Assembly: GCA_019637095.1 (NCBI GenBank)
Contig: JAHBWG010000031.1
Location: forward strand, 1-64,000
Origin: Sandaracinaceae bacterium
Lineage (GTDB): Bacteria; Myxococcota_A; Polyangia; Polyangiales; Sandaracinaceae
Direction: 5' to 3'
Length of the DNA stretch: 64,000 nt
Positions 32,655 through 43,379 of this stretch are shown in pieces. Numbering within the stretch: the first letter of the stretch is position 1; the number at the start of each line of letters is the position of its first letter. A program made the translations under genes and the position numbers. Under the pieces are notes generated by a model that worked only from the letters and a program-made list of their open reading frames with translations, was not told where the DNA came from and searched no databases.

Positions 32655-34726
32655 GGAGCGGCCTGCATAGCACCGGCGTCGGCGCGGGTCAGGTCCCACG
32701 CGTCCATCGTCTCGCCGGTGCGCGAGACGGCGCGCGCGGTGGCGTGCTCGCCCTCGACGCGGACGATCACCAGGTGCTGGCGTGCGTCGAACGCGACCAC
32801 GTCGGCGGCCCACGGGACGGTGCGGTCCTGCGCGTAGTAAGGGGCGCCCGCGCCCCCGCTGACCACCTGCCAGAGCGGCCGTGAGAGGCCCTCGTGGATC
32901 CGCGTGCGGCTGTAGTTGTGCTCGTCGCCGTGGAAGATCGCGGCGACCTCGCGGTCGGCGAGCACGCCGAAGAGTCGCGCCCGCTGCGCGATCACCTCGG
33001 GGACGCGACCGCGCCACCACATCGCGTCCTGGACGTGACCGCCGTTCGGGTAGCCGGGCTCGTGCGTGAAGACGTAGAGGTGGCGCTGGCCGCGCGCGCG
33101 CGCGGCGGCGAGGTCGGCGGCGAGCCACTCGATCTGGCGATCGTCCACCCAGCCCTCGCGCTGCCCTCGGCCGAACGCGGGGTGGTCCGCGCGATCGGGG
33201 TGCGAGCGCCAGAAGTAGTTCGAGTTGACGACCGCGAGGTGCGCCGGCCCGGCGGAGAAGGAGTAGACGTTCTCGGCGTAGGGCGGGGCGCTCGCCTCGG
33301 GCGAGGGCGCGTTCTCGGGGTTCACGAAGCGCTCCGCGAAGATCGACTCGGCGCTCGCCGCGCCGGTCTGCGCGACCGCCCACCCCTCGGTCCAGTAGTC
33401 GATCAGCGCCTCGTGGTTGCCCATCGTCTCGTAGATCGGGATCGAGGCGTGGACGAGCTCGGCCGCCTTCTGCCACGCCTCGAGCTCGTAGCGGTACGCG
33501 CCCGCGTGCGTGGTGTATCCGTCGATCAGATCGCCGACGAACACGACGAAGCGCGCGCCCTCCTCGAGCGCACGAAGCAAGAGATCCTCCAGGACCGCGC
33601 GGTTGGTGCCAGCGTACCGCTCCTCGGCCGTCCCGTAGCCGCTGCGCGAGTCGCTGAGCACCGCGAACGTGAGGCGGTCGTCGACCTCGGGGGCAGGCCA
33701 CGTCTCGAACGTGGCGCTGCGGCTCGCGCCGAGCTCGCCGCGCGCGTCCGCGACGAGCACGACGTAGCGATGGCGCGTCGCGGGCGAGAGGCCCTCGACG
33801 CGGAGCTCGTGCCGCAAGCCGCCGCGCGCGCTCCGCACGACGCGAGGGGCGCCCTCGCCGGCGCCGCGGACGACGAGCGCGGCGACTGTGTCGACGTCCG
33901 TCTCGACGGTGATCGTCGCGCCGGTCGGGCCGACGAGATCGACGAACGGCCCCAGCCGCACGGTCGGGAGCTGGACGAACGAGGACGCGTCGCCGCACGG
34001 AGAGGGCTCGCAGCGAAACCCGAAGCGGTCGTCGTACGCGCGCGACGTGCCACGCTCGGGGTCGAGGGCCTCGAGCCGCCAGCGCACGAGCCCGCGCCCG
34101 CTCGAGCGCGCGCCGCCGACGTCGTGGCCGGGTCCGAGGATGCGCCGCACGTCGAAGGTGACGGACACGCCCTCGCCGTCGCGCTCGAGCGCGCTCGCGC
34201 GGCGGCGCAGCCGCGCGACGCCGAAGGGGTCGTCCGGCAGCTCGGTGCCGAAGTAGACGCTCGCGCCGCCGAGCGCGCGCGCCGTTTCGAAGCGGACCGT
34301 CGCGCGCCCGTCGGCCGCGAGGGTGGCGACGGGCACGCGGCGGAAGAGGCGCGGGTTGACCCGCGCGCGCTCGCCCGTGACGCCTTCGGCCGGCTCCTCG
34401 TCGAGCGCCCGGCGGTCCACCTCGTCCGGGGAGATCAGCCGCCCCTCGGGGTGCTCGTCGACGAGCCACGCGCCCGGCGCGTCGAAGTCGGGCAGGGCGA
34501 GGGCGGCGTCGCGCGCGGCGGCCGCGAGCGCCGTGCGCGTCGGCGCGAGGTCGGCCTCGTCGAACGGCGCAGGGCGCGACAGGGCGTCGACGGGGCGCTC
34601 GAACGACGCGCCCGCTGGCGCCGGCGCGGGCGCAGGATCGGGGAGGGGCGGGCGCGGCTCGTCACACGCAGCCACGAGCTGCGCGACGATCACCGCGAGT
34701 GAGCGCGCGAAGGAGAGCTGGCGCAC
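32645..34726 (-). CDS. Secreted metallophosphoesterase lipoprotein
   Basis: The 693-residue protein has a lipoprotein signal (LVAAC, Cys21), a Pro/Ala linker, a long N-terminal region, a fibronectin-like domain around 270-350 and a calcineurin-type phosphoesterase domain: LSDSRSGYG near 366, FVGDLIDGY near 407, MGNHEALID near 448, FTHEPGYPNGGH near 560 and HGDEHNYSRT near 603. The layout resembles purple acid phosphatases. The reaction is hydrolysis of an unknown phosphoester outside the cytoplasm. The TAG stop (32645-32647) is formed by bases 8-10 of tRNA-Arg. Confidence 0.85.
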   Translation of the reverse strand: MRQLSFARSLAVIVAQLVAACDEPRPPLPDPAPAPAPAGASFERPVDALSRPAPFDEADLAPTRTALAAAARDAALALPDFDAPGAWLVDEHPEGRLISPDEVDRRALDEEPAEGVTGERARVNPRLFRRVPVATLAADGRATVRFETARALGGASVYFGTELPDDPFGVARLRRRASALERDGEGVSVTFDVRRILGPGHDVGGARSSGRGLVRWRLEALDPERGTSRAYDDRFGFRCEPSPCGDASSFVQLPTVRLGPFVDLVGPTGATITVETDVDTVAALVVRGAGEGAPRVVRSARGGLRHELRVEGLSPATRHRYVVLVADARGELGASRSATFETWPAPEVDDRLTFAVLSDSRSGYGTAEERYAGTNRAVLEDLLLRALEEGARFVVFVGDLIDGYTTHAGAYRYELEAWQKAAELVHASIPIYETMGNHEALIDYWTEGWAVAQTGAASAESIFAERFVNPENAPSPEASAPPYAENVYSFSAGPAHLAVVNSNYFWRSHPDRADHPAFGRGQREGWVDDRQIEWLAADLAAARARGQRHLYVFTHEPGYPNGGHVQDAMWWRGRVPEVIAQRARLFGVLADREVAAIFHGDEHNYSRTRIHEGLSRPLWQVVSGGAGAPYYAQDRTVPWAADVVAFDARQHLVIVRVEGEHATARAVSRTGETMDAWDLTRADAGAMQAAPLP
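32664..32692 (-). promoter_or_regulatory. Putative tRNA-Arg promoter within the phosphoesterase gene
   Basis: On the minus strand CTGACC (32692-32687), 17 bases, TATGCA (32669-32664) with an extended TG. The -10 box lies 10 bases before the tRNA 5' end, within the last codons of the phosphoesterase gene, so the tRNA need not depend on that gene's transcription. Confidence 0.45.
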
Positions 34727-34813
34727 GACCCGACGCTAGCGTCCGCGCTCCCGTGAGCAAGCGGCGGTTGCGTCACGTTGCAGAGACCGGCCATCTCGTT
34801 CCATCGTTGAGCC

Positions 34814-35887
34814 GTGCTGCGCCGCCTCTCGCCGTGGGCCCTCGCGATGCTCCTGGCAACGCCCGGGTGTCGTTCCGTCGATCTCTCTCCGAGCGATCGC
34901 GCGCCCTCGGGCGGCGTCTCGATCGTGCGCCCGTCGAGCGCGGGCGTCGACGCCGGACCGGACGGAGTCGACGCCGCCGTCGTCGCGACGCCGAGCGTGC
35001 GGATCACGGCGCCGGCGAGCGGCGCGAGCTTCCCGCAGGATCGGCTCTTCGCGGGCGAGTGGGCGGCGGAGGTCACGTTCACCGTCGAGGCGCGCGACGT
35101 CGCGCGCGTGGAGCTGGTCTCGGGGGGCGTCTCGCTCGGCGACGTGGTCGGCGGCGCGCTCACCTTCCGCTTCCACGCCGCGGGCGCGCACACCGTCGAG
35201 GCGATCGGCTACGACGCGGGCGGGGTCGAGCGCGCGCGCGACGCGATCACGATCACGGTGAGCGCGCCCGCCGACACGAGCTGCCACGCGATGCTCGACG
35301 CGCTCGGGCTCGACTGGACCGCCGCGGGCGCGACGCGCGGGATCGCGGACCCGGTGCGGGTGCAGCCGGTGATCAACGGCGTGCGCTTCCGGTACGTCTC
35401 GAACGCCACGCCTACCGCGATGCTCATGGACTGCGAGCTCGGCGTTCGCCTGCACCAGCTGACCGAGGTGCTCCTGCCGTACGGCATCGACGAGGTGATC
35501 CACATCGGGATCTACAACTACCGGTGCATCGGGGGCGGCGATCCCGACAGCGGCTCGTGTACGCCGAGCCAGCACGCGTACGCGCGCGCGATCGATCTGC
35601 ACGCCTTCGGTCTCGCGGACAGCGACGAGGTCTTGAGCACGGAGGACGACTGGGTGATCACGACGCGCGGCGACGCGTGCCCGATCGGATCCTCGAACGA
35701 GAAGGACCGCGTGCTCAAGGAGATCGCGTGCTCGCTCTACGCGCGCCGCGTGTTCCAGATCGTGCTCACGCCCAACTACGACGGCGCGCACCGCAACCAC
35801 TTCCACGTCGACCTCACGAGCGGCTCGATGTACCTCGGGCTGGGCGTGGAGGGCGTCGATCCCCTCGTCGGCGAGCACGGCCACTGA
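34814..35887 (+). CDS. Extensin-like C-terminal domain lipoprotein
   Basis: The 357-residue protein starts at GTG 34814 with a lipoprotein signal (LLATPGC, Cys19). Residues about 58-155 look like an Ig/cadherin-like beta domain. The C-terminal domain matches the extensin-like family, related to M15 D-Ala-D-Ala peptidases: SQHAYARAIDLHAF contains the first His/Asp ligands and HRNHFHVDL the last His. It also has six or more cysteines that could form disulfides. A cell-wall or peptidoglycan role is inferred. Divergent from the phosphoesterase gene with 87 bp between. Confidence 0.8.
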   Translation: MLRRLSPWALAMLLATPGCRSVDLSPSDRAPSGGVSIVRPSSAGVDAGPDGVDAAVVATPSVRITAPASGASFPQDRLFAGEWAAEVTFTVEARDVARVELVSGGVSLGDVVGGALTFRFHAAGAHTVEAIGYDAGGVERARDAITITVSAPADTSCHAMLDALGLDWTAAGATRGIADPVRVQPVINGVRFRYVSNATPTAMLMDCELGVRLHQLTEVLLPYGIDEVIHIGIYNYRCIGGGDPDSGSCTPSQHAYARAIDLHAFGLADSDEVLSTEDDWVITTRGDACPIGSSNEKDRVLKEIACSLYARRVFQIVLTPNYDGAHRNHFHVDLTSGSMYLGLGVEGVDPLVGEHGH

Positions 35888-37897
<2,010 letters not shown>

Positions 37898-37917
37898 CCA
37901 ACCCGATGATTACCACC

Positions 37918-39252
37918 TCAGGCGCGATCGACGAAGCCCTCGTCGTACTGCCCGGCGCGGAACGACTCGTGGTTGATCACCTTGCGCAGGAGCCGCTGGT
38001 TGGTGACGACCGGGCCGAGATGGATCTCCGCGAGCACGCGGTCGAGCATGAGCACGGCGTCGTGGCGGTTGGGCGCGTAGGTCGTGATGGTGGCGATCAG
38101 CGGATCGCACGCGGCGCTGACGGCGCTGCCCTGCTGCACGCCCGTCTCGATGCGGACCTTGCCGGGCGGCGCGGGGGGCCAGCGCGCGGAGAGGACCTGG
38201 CTGTCGAACGCGCGACCGGTGGTCGGGTCGCACGCGGCGTCGACGTAGGCGAGGGTGGCGCAGCCGGTGGGCTCGACGCGGCTGAGCTCGTCGGCGAGGA
38301 GCTCACCGGCGGCCTGCCGGAGCTGCAGCTCGACGAGATCGACGCCGGCGCACATCTCGATCGCGGCGTGCTCGACCTCGAGCCCGGGCGTGAGGCCGAC
38401 GAAGTAGAACGCGCCGTCGTCGTCGAGCACGAAGCGCGCGCTCGAGAGGCCCTCGGCCTCGAGCGCGGTCGCGACCTCCGCCGCGGCGTCCCACATCGCG
38501 CCCCGGATCGCCTCGCCGCGCGCGTGTTGCTCGAGCGCGACCGCGGGCGACTCGCCGAGCAGTCGGCGCGCGCCGCGGCGAAGGCTCACTTCGCGATCGC
38601 CGAGCGGGATGGCGACGCCCTCGGTGCCGAACAGCTGGACCTCGACGTGGCGCGCACGCTCCACCCAGCGCTCGACGTAGGCGCCGCCGTGCTGCTCGAG
38701 CGGATCGAGCGCGGCGAGCGCCTCGGCGAGCTCGGCGACGTCCGCCGCGACGGCGCCTACCGCCTCGCCGAAGCCGACGGCCGGCCGCACGCACACCGGG
38801 TAGTCGATGCGATCGACATCGAGCAAGGCGTATTGCGGGCCGGTGATCGGTCGCTCGCTCGCCGGCAGCAGCCGGACGCCGCGCGCCTCGGCCGTGGCGC
38901 GCACGGCGAGCCGATCTTGCGCGCGCTCGAGGAGCGCGGCGGAGGGACCGACGAAGATCAGGCCGGCCTCGCTCACCGCGCGCGCGAAGGCGGGATCGCC
39001 GGCGAGCGCGCCGTAGCCCGGGTGCACCGCGTGGACGCCGCGCGCGAGCGCGGCCTCGAGCAGCGCGCGCCCGTCGAGGTAGGCGGCGGGATCGTCGCCG
39101 AGGTCGACCGCCTCGTCGCAGGCGGCGACGTGGATCGCGCCCTCGTCCATGGCCGTGTGGACCGCCACCGTCTCGATGCCGAGGCGGCGGCAGGTGCGGG
39201 CGACCCGCGCGGCGACCTCGCCGCGGTTCGCGATCAGGATGCGCTCGAACAA
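37918..39252 (-). CDS. Degenerate biotin carboxylase-like protein
   Basis: The 444-residue protein aligns by eye along the whole biotin carboxylase subunit: RILIANRGEVAARVARTCRR at the start, HPGYGALAGDPAFA, RHVEVQLFG, and YFVGLTPGLEVEH. But most catalytic positions are changed relative to E. coli AccC: Lys116 to Arg114, Lys159 to Arg156, the Gly-rich ATP loop lost (156-168), Lys238 to Arg, Glu276 to Arg273, Glu288 to Gly286, Asn290 to Thr288, Arg292 to Gly290. Retained are His202, Glu294 and probably Arg368. It is therefore probably unable to carboxylate biotin. No biotin carrier or carboxyltransferase gene is adjacent. The frame is intact, so it is not a decayed gene. Confidence 0.82.
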   Translation of the reverse strand: MFERILIANRGEVAARVARTCRRLGIETVAVHTAMDEGAIHVAACDEAVDLGDDPAAYLDGRALLEAALARGVHAVHPGYGALAGDPAFARAVSEAGLIFVGPSAALLERAQDRLAVRATAEARGVRLLPASERPITGPQYALLDVDRIDYPVCVRPAVGFGEAVGAVAADVAELAEALAALDPLEQHGGAYVERWVERARHVEVQLFGTEGVAIPLGDREVSLRRGARRLLGESPAVALEQHARGEAIRGAMWDAAAEVATALEAEGLSSARFVLDDDGAFYFVGLTPGLEVEHAAIEMCAGVDLVELQLRQAAGELLADELSRVEPTGCATLAYVDAACDPTTGRAFDSQVLSARWPPAPPGKVRIETGVQQGSAVSAACDPLIATITTYAPNRHDAVLMLDRVLAEIHLGPVVTNQRLLRKVINHESFRAGQYDEGFVDRA

Positions 39253-39287
39253 GCTTCGTGCTCCTCTTCGACTGCGGACCCTACCTC

Positions 39288-39731
39288 GTGCCGGTCATCG
39301 TCTCCACTCGCGGGTTGAAGAAGCGCTCGATGGCGCCCGCGGCGGTGCGCCTGCGCGCCGAGCGCATGCTCGCCGCGTTGCGCATGCCCGAGGCCGAGCT
39401 CTCGGTGCTGTTGTGCGACGACGCGGTGATCCACGAGCTCAACCGGGACTACCGCGGCAAGGACGCGCCGACCGACGTGCTCGCGTTCGCGATGCGCGAG
39501 GGGGAGCACGCCGAGCTCGCGCCCGAGCTCCTCGGGGACGTCGTCGTCTCGCTCGAGACGGCGCGCCGCCAGGCGGACGCGGCGGGCCGCACGCTCGCGG
39601 CGGAGGTGACCTACCTCCTCGCGCACGGGCTCCTGCACCTGCTCGGCTACGACCACGCCACCGAGGCCGAGGATCGCCGCATGCGCGCCCGCGCCGACGC
39701 GCTCGTGGCGGCCGCCGCGATCGCCTCCTGA
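39288..39731 (+). CDS. ybeY: Endoribonuclease YbeY
   Basis: YbeY is a zinc metalloprotein acting in 16S rRNA 3' maturation and ribosome quality control. The product (147 residues from GTG at 39288) has NRDYRGKDAPTDVLAF near residue 49 and the metal-binding HGLLHLLGYDH near 112. An upstream GTG at 39258 would extend it by 10 residues but leaves only 5 bases to the divergent start; neither has a clear ribosome site. It is followed by a strong hairpin and an HU-like gene. Confidence 0.88.
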   Translation: MPVIVSTRGLKKRSMAPAAVRLRAERMLAALRMPEAELSVLLCDDAVIHELNRDYRGKDAPTDVLAFAMREGEHAELAPELLGDVVVSLETARRQADAAGRTLAAEVTYLLAHGLLHLLGYDHATEAEDRRMRARADALVAAAAIAS

Positions 39732-39749
39732 GGCCTTCCGAGGGCTCCA

Positions 39750-39787
39750 GACGCCGAATTTCGGGGGGATTCACCCCCCGAAGCGTC
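39750..39787. terminator. Strong inverted repeat after ybeY
   Basis: A perfect 9-bp stem TTCGGGGGG/CCCCCCGAA (39760-39768 with 39774-39782, loop ATTCA), extended after a 5-base bulge by GACGC/GCGTC (39750-39754 with 39783-39787). It is followed by GATTTGG rather than a clear U-run. A ybeY terminator is most likely; an operator for the HU-like gene is possible. The remaining ~145 bases up to that gene show no other feature I can support. Confidence 0.55.
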
Positions 39788-39931
39788 GATTTGGCCTTGT
39801 CAGGCCGAGATCACCAGGGCATAGATGGCCGCCGACGCACACGAGGCCCAAAAAACTGGGGTTTCGTGGAAGCGATCGCAGTCAGAGACCAGAAAAGTGG
39901 GGGCGCCAGGCGCCCATCAGGGAGGAAAGCC

Positions 39932-40249
39932 ATGACCGACGGTACCCCGAAGCGGATGACCAAGGCGCAGATCGTGGGCGAGCTCGCCGAGAAGACCAGC
40001 CTCTCCAAGAAGCAGGTCGGCGCGGTGTTCGAGGCCCTCAGCGGCCTCATCAAGCGCGAGCTCGGCCGCCGTGGCCCGGGCGAGTTCGTGATCCCGGACA
40101 TGCTCAAGCTCAAGGTGCGCAAGCAGGCGGCGCGCAAGGGCGCCAAGGTGCGGATCCCGTCGACCGGCGAGATCATCGTCAAGGACATCCCGGCGAAGAA
40201 GAAGCTCCGCGCGACCCCGCTCAAGCGCCTCAAGGACATGGTCCTCTAG
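39932..40249 (+). CDS. HU/IHF-like DNA-binding protein, divergent
   Basis: The 105-residue basic protein has an HU-like N-terminal helical pair (KAQIVGELAEKTSLSKKQVG, AVFEALSGLIKREL) and a DNA-binding arm in which RIPSTGE replaces the usual RNPQTG, keeping the intercalating proline. The core GFGxF is replaced by GEFVIPDMLKLKV. The C terminus is very lysine-rich (PAKKKLRATPLKRLKD). A GGAGGAAA ribosome site at ideal spacing and a good terminator suggest high expression. It is a second HU/IHF-family protein besides ihfA, so likely a specialised nucleoid protein. Confidence 0.8.
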   Translation: MTDGTPKRMTKAQIVGELAEKTSLSKKQVGAVFEALSGLIKRELGRRGPGEFVIPDMLKLKVRKQAARKGAKVRIPSTGEIIVKDIPAKKKLRATPLKRLKDMVL

Positions 40250-40284
40250 GCCGAGCGAGCCCCGGCCATCGCCGAGCCGAGATG

Positions 40285-40315
40285 CGCCGCCCCCCGGGGC
40301 GGCGTGTTTCGTTTC
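40285..40315 (+). terminator. Rho-independent terminator of the HU-like gene
   Basis: Nine-bp stem CGCCGCCCC/GGGGCGGCG (40285-40293 with 40296-40304; the innermost pairs must open to form a loop), followed by TGTTTCGTTTC. It is the best hairpin-plus-T-tract in the window and lies 35 bases after the HU-like stop. Confidence 0.72.
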
Positions 40316-40322
40316 GAAGCCC

Positions 40323-41645
40323 TCACTCGTAGGGGTTCGACGGCGGCGCAGGGGAGGGGCTCGGGACCGGCGGGGGCCCTCCCGCCTCGCGCTGCCGCGC
40401 GCGCGCGCGATCCTCGAAGAAGCCGCGCGCGAGCGCGAGCAGCCGGCGCATCTCGGCGACGCGCAGATCGACGTCGCCGTCGAAGCGATCCCCCTCGGGG
40501 GTCAGCGTCGCGCGCTGCAGGACGGGCGCGAGCCCGAGCACGGCGGTGATCACGTTGCGTCCGTACGCCTCGCGCATCCCGTCCCAGTAGTCGCGCGCGG
40601 CGCGGGCCTGCTCCGCGCTCTCGTACGTCCACCGGCTGCGGGCGGCGACGTCGTCCGCGGGCAGCTCGCGCAGCGCGAGCCGCACGCGCGTCGGGACCAT
40701 CTCCACGGGGCTGCGCGAGGCGCCCCCGCGCGCTTGCGCGAACTGCCGCGCCCCCTCGATCTCGAGCGACAGCCCGTCGCCCTCCTCCATCGAGAGGAGC
40801 GCGTCGGCGGGATCCTCGTCACCGTCCGCGCCCGCCGCGCGGTGGCGCGCGACGGCGAGCACGCGCGCGAGGTCTTCGGGGCGGCACAGGACGAAGTGGC
40901 GCGGCCCGATGATCGCCACGACGCGCTCGGTCGGGTCCTCCGCGTACCAGCGCGCGACGTGCGCTCCCTCCTGCGCCTCCCACGCGAGCGCCTCCCCGCG
41001 CGCGGCGGCCAGGCGCGCCGCGGCGGCGCGGATGGCCTCCTCACCCCCGGTGGCGCGGCCCGCCACGATGAGGCGAGAGCGCTCGAGGTTCGGCGTCGCG
41101 ACGAGCACGCGGTCGAGGTCGTCGAGGGGGTCGATCTCGCTCCCGGCGAGCAGCGCTTGCCAGTCAGGGAGCGCGGCGAGCAGCGCGCGCACGTCGGGGG
41201 CGAGCGGCGAGCGCCGAATCCGCGTGACGTCGAGGCGCAGCGCGATCTGCGCGCCGGCGGGGAGGAACGCGACGCCACGGCCCTCGCCGGCGCGGTCGCC
41301 CGTGCCGTCGCCTTCGTCGGCTGAGGCGAGCCCCTCCGGCGGCCCCGCGTCGCGCCGTCGCCGCGGCCCGGCGTCCGGCGGCGGGACGCCCGCGTCGGGC
41401 GCCGCGGCCGGCCCCTCGCCAGGCTCGGTGGGCTCGCTCTGCGCCTCGGCCGGGGCGGGCGGGGCGGCGGCCCCTGCGCTCACCGTGACCGCCTCGGTGA
41501 GGCCGAACTCGACCTCCGAGGGCAGCGCGAACTCGAACCCGAGGTCGGGGGCGGTCGTGGACCACAGCACGTAGGCCGCGAGCGCGGCGTGCAGGCCGAG
41601 GGAGAGCGCGCCAGCGAGCGCGTCCGCGCGGCGCGTCACGGGCAC
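40323..41645 (-). CDS. Unknown membrane-anchored protein
   Basis: The 440-residue protein is not recognised. It has one N-terminal transmembrane helix (about residues 8-28) followed by a Pro/Ala/Asp-rich linker (residues about 55-125), a layout like TonB-type or secreted anchored proteins, then a roughly 290-residue domain starting at FLPAGAQIALRLDVTRIR that contains repeated alternations of strand and helix. The C terminus is Pro-rich. It is divergent from the L,D-transpeptidase gene by 59 bp. Function unknown; probably periplasmic. Confidence 0.7.
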   Translation of the reverse strand: MPVTRRADALAGALSLGLHAALAAYVLWSTTAPDLGFEFALPSEVEFGLTEAVTVSAGAAAPPAPAEAQSEPTEPGEGPAAAPDAGVPPPDAGPRRRRDAGPPEGLASADEGDGTGDRAGEGRGVAFLPAGAQIALRLDVTRIRRSPLAPDVRALLAALPDWQALLAGSEIDPLDDLDRVLVATPNLERSRLIVAGRATGGEEAIRAAAARLAAARGEALAWEAQEGAHVARWYAEDPTERVVAIIGPRHFVLCRPEDLARVLAVARHRAAGADGDEDPADALLSMEEGDGLSLEIEGARQFAQARGGASRSPVEMVPTRVRLALRELPADDVAARSRWTYESAEQARAARDYWDGMREAYGRNVITAVLGLAPVLQRATLTPEGDRFDGDVDLRVAEMRRLLALARGFFEDRARARQREAGGPPPVPSPSPAPPSNPYE

Positions 41646-41704
41646 GTCTTGGCTCCCTCGGGTTGACGGATGGCATCGGGCGCGCCATCCGAGGAGACCT
41701 CGGC

Positions 41705-43252
41705 ATGCGAATCCTCCTCACGATCGCGACCCTGTTCGCCCTCGCGAGCTGCGGCTCTGATGCTCCGCCACCGCCCTCCGACGCGGGACCGCTCGACGGG
41801 GGGGCCTCCGACGAGGCCGACGAGCCCATGGACGCCGGGGTCGACGGCGGTCACGACGCCGGCCCGCCCCGACCTCCCGCGCGCCTGTTCGCGCGGCGGT
41901 TCGTCTCCAAGATCCGGGACCGCCCCGACCGCGAGGCGTTCCGGATCGGGTATCTGCGCGCGGGTGCCGTCATGAACGCCACCACCGCGGACCCCGTGCG
42001 GACCGACGACCCCAGGTGCCCGGGCGGCTGGTACGAGCTTACGACGGGGGGCTTCGTCTGCAACGGGCGCGACGTGATCGCGTTCCACGGGCGCCGGCTG
42101 CCGCAGGCTCGCGGCGCTCAGCCGGCGCGCGCGGGGCCGCTCCCCTACCAGTACGCGCGCAATCGCCGGAACGAGAACCCCATGTACCGCAACCTGCCCA
42201 CCGACGAGCAGGCGGCCGAGTACGAGGGCTACCGGATCCCAGGTCAGGAGCCGCCGCCCGGGGAGGGCGAGGGCCAGGCCGAGCCCGCGCCGCCGCCGCC
42301 GCCGCCGTCGGAGGGGTCCGCCGAGCCCGCGCCCGAGCCGGTGCCGATCACCCTGCGGTCCCTCGAGGGCGAGCGCGGGAGCGTGCTCTTGCGCCGCATG
42401 ACGAGCGGCATGATCGTGAGCCTCGACCGCGACTTCCGCGCCGGGCGCCGCCGGTACTGGCGCACCATCCACAACGGCTTCGTGCCCTACGCGACGCTCG
42501 CGCCGGTGACGCCGCCGGACTTCGTCGGCGAGCGGCTCGACGACCTCACGCGCCTGCCCTTCGGGTGGGTGATGGCGCAGAACGAGTTCTTCTATCTGCG
42601 GGCGCCCGATGGGCGGATGCGGCGTGGGTCGCGGGTCGAGCAGCGGACACCTCTGCAGATCGTCGGACAGGAGACGATCGGCGGGACGGAGTACTTCATC
42701 GCGGCCAACGGTCGGCTCTACCGCGAGCGCGACGTCCGGCGGATCGCGCCGCTGCCTCGCCCGCGGCAGGTCGGCGCGCACGAGAAGTGGATCGAGGTGA
42801 ACCTGTCGGGCCAGTACCTCGTCGCCTACGAAGGCGACCGGCCGGTGTACGTCACGCTCGTGTCCACCGGGCGGGCCTACCACCCCGGTGACCCCGAGGC
42901 CGACTACCTCACGCCGACGGGGCTCTTCCGCATCCGCGCCAAGCACCTCGCGGCGAACATGGACGGGGACACCGCCGCCGACGGCCCCTACTCGATCGAG
43001 GACGTGCCGTACGTGATGTACTTCCAGCTCGCGTACGCGCTCCACGGGGCCTTCTGGCACCGCGCGTTCGGCTACCCACGCAGCCACGGCTGCGTGAACC
43101 TCGCGCCGCGGGACGCGCTGTTCATCTTCAACTGGTCCGACCCCCAGGTCCGCGAGGGCTGGCACGGCGCTTACCCGACCGAGGACGCGCCCGGCACGTG
43201 GATCTACGTGCACGGCGAGACGCCGGGCGCCCGCGCCGCGACGTCGCGCTGA
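41705..43252 (+). CDS. L,D-transpeptidase (YkuD) lipoprotein
   Basis: The 515-residue protein has a lipoprotein signal (ALASC, Cys16), an Asp/Gly/Ala-rich linker typical of myxobacterial lipoproteins, a Pro/Glu-rich stretch near residues 180-220, SH3-like regions and a C-terminal YkuD domain: KWIEVNLSGQYLVAYEGDRP, then HGAFWHRAFGYPRSHGCVNL with catalytic Cys463. It likely forms 3-3 cross-links in peptidoglycan or attaches proteins to it. The ATG at 41705 is chosen over an in-frame start at 41663 because it opens the signal peptide. Confidence 0.9.
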   Translation: MRILLTIATLFALASCGSDAPPPPSDAGPLDGGASDEADEPMDAGVDGGHDAGPPRPPARLFARRFVSKIRDRPDREAFRIGYLRAGAVMNATTADPVRTDDPRCPGGWYELTTGGFVCNGRDVIAFHGRRLPQARGAQPARAGPLPYQYARNRRNENPMYRNLPTDEQAAEYEGYRIPGQEPPPGEGEGQAEPAPPPPPPSEGSAEPAPEPVPITLRSLEGERGSVLLRRMTSGMIVSLDRDFRAGRRRYWRTIHNGFVPYATLAPVTPPDFVGERLDDLTRLPFGWVMAQNEFFYLRAPDGRMRRGSRVEQRTPLQIVGQETIGGTEYFIAANGRLYRERDVRRIAPLPRPRQVGAHEKWIEVNLSGQYLVAYEGDRPVYVTLVSTGRAYHPGDPEADYLTPTGLFRIRAKHLAANMDGDTAADGPYSIEDVPYVMYFQLAYALHGAFWHRAFGYPRSHGCVNLAPRDALFIFNWSDPQVREGWHGAYPTEDAPGTWIYVHGETPGARAATSR

Positions 43253-43287
43253 GCTCACGCGTCGTGCTCGTCGGAGAGGGGTCGCTC

Positions 43288-43367
43288 GCGCCAAGGCGCG
43301 AAGCCGCGAAGAGATCCATTGCGGCTCCGCGGCTTCGCGAGATCTCGGCCGGGCCGAGAGCCCGGCC
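43288..43367. repeat. Tandem octamers plus double hairpin between convergent genes
   Basis: Three tandem octamers, GCGCCAAG, GCGCGAAG and CCGCGAAG, occupy 43288-43311. A perfect 12-bp inverted repeat pairs 43297-43308 with 43328-43339 (19-base loop), and a second perfect 8-bp stem GGCCGGGC/GCCCGGCC pairs 43347-43354 with 43360-43367. The element fills the 127-bp gap between the convergent transpeptidase and TatP genes. It can act as a bidirectional terminator and looks like an extragenic palindromic element. Confidence 0.6.
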
Positions 43368-43379
43368 AATCCCGAAGAG

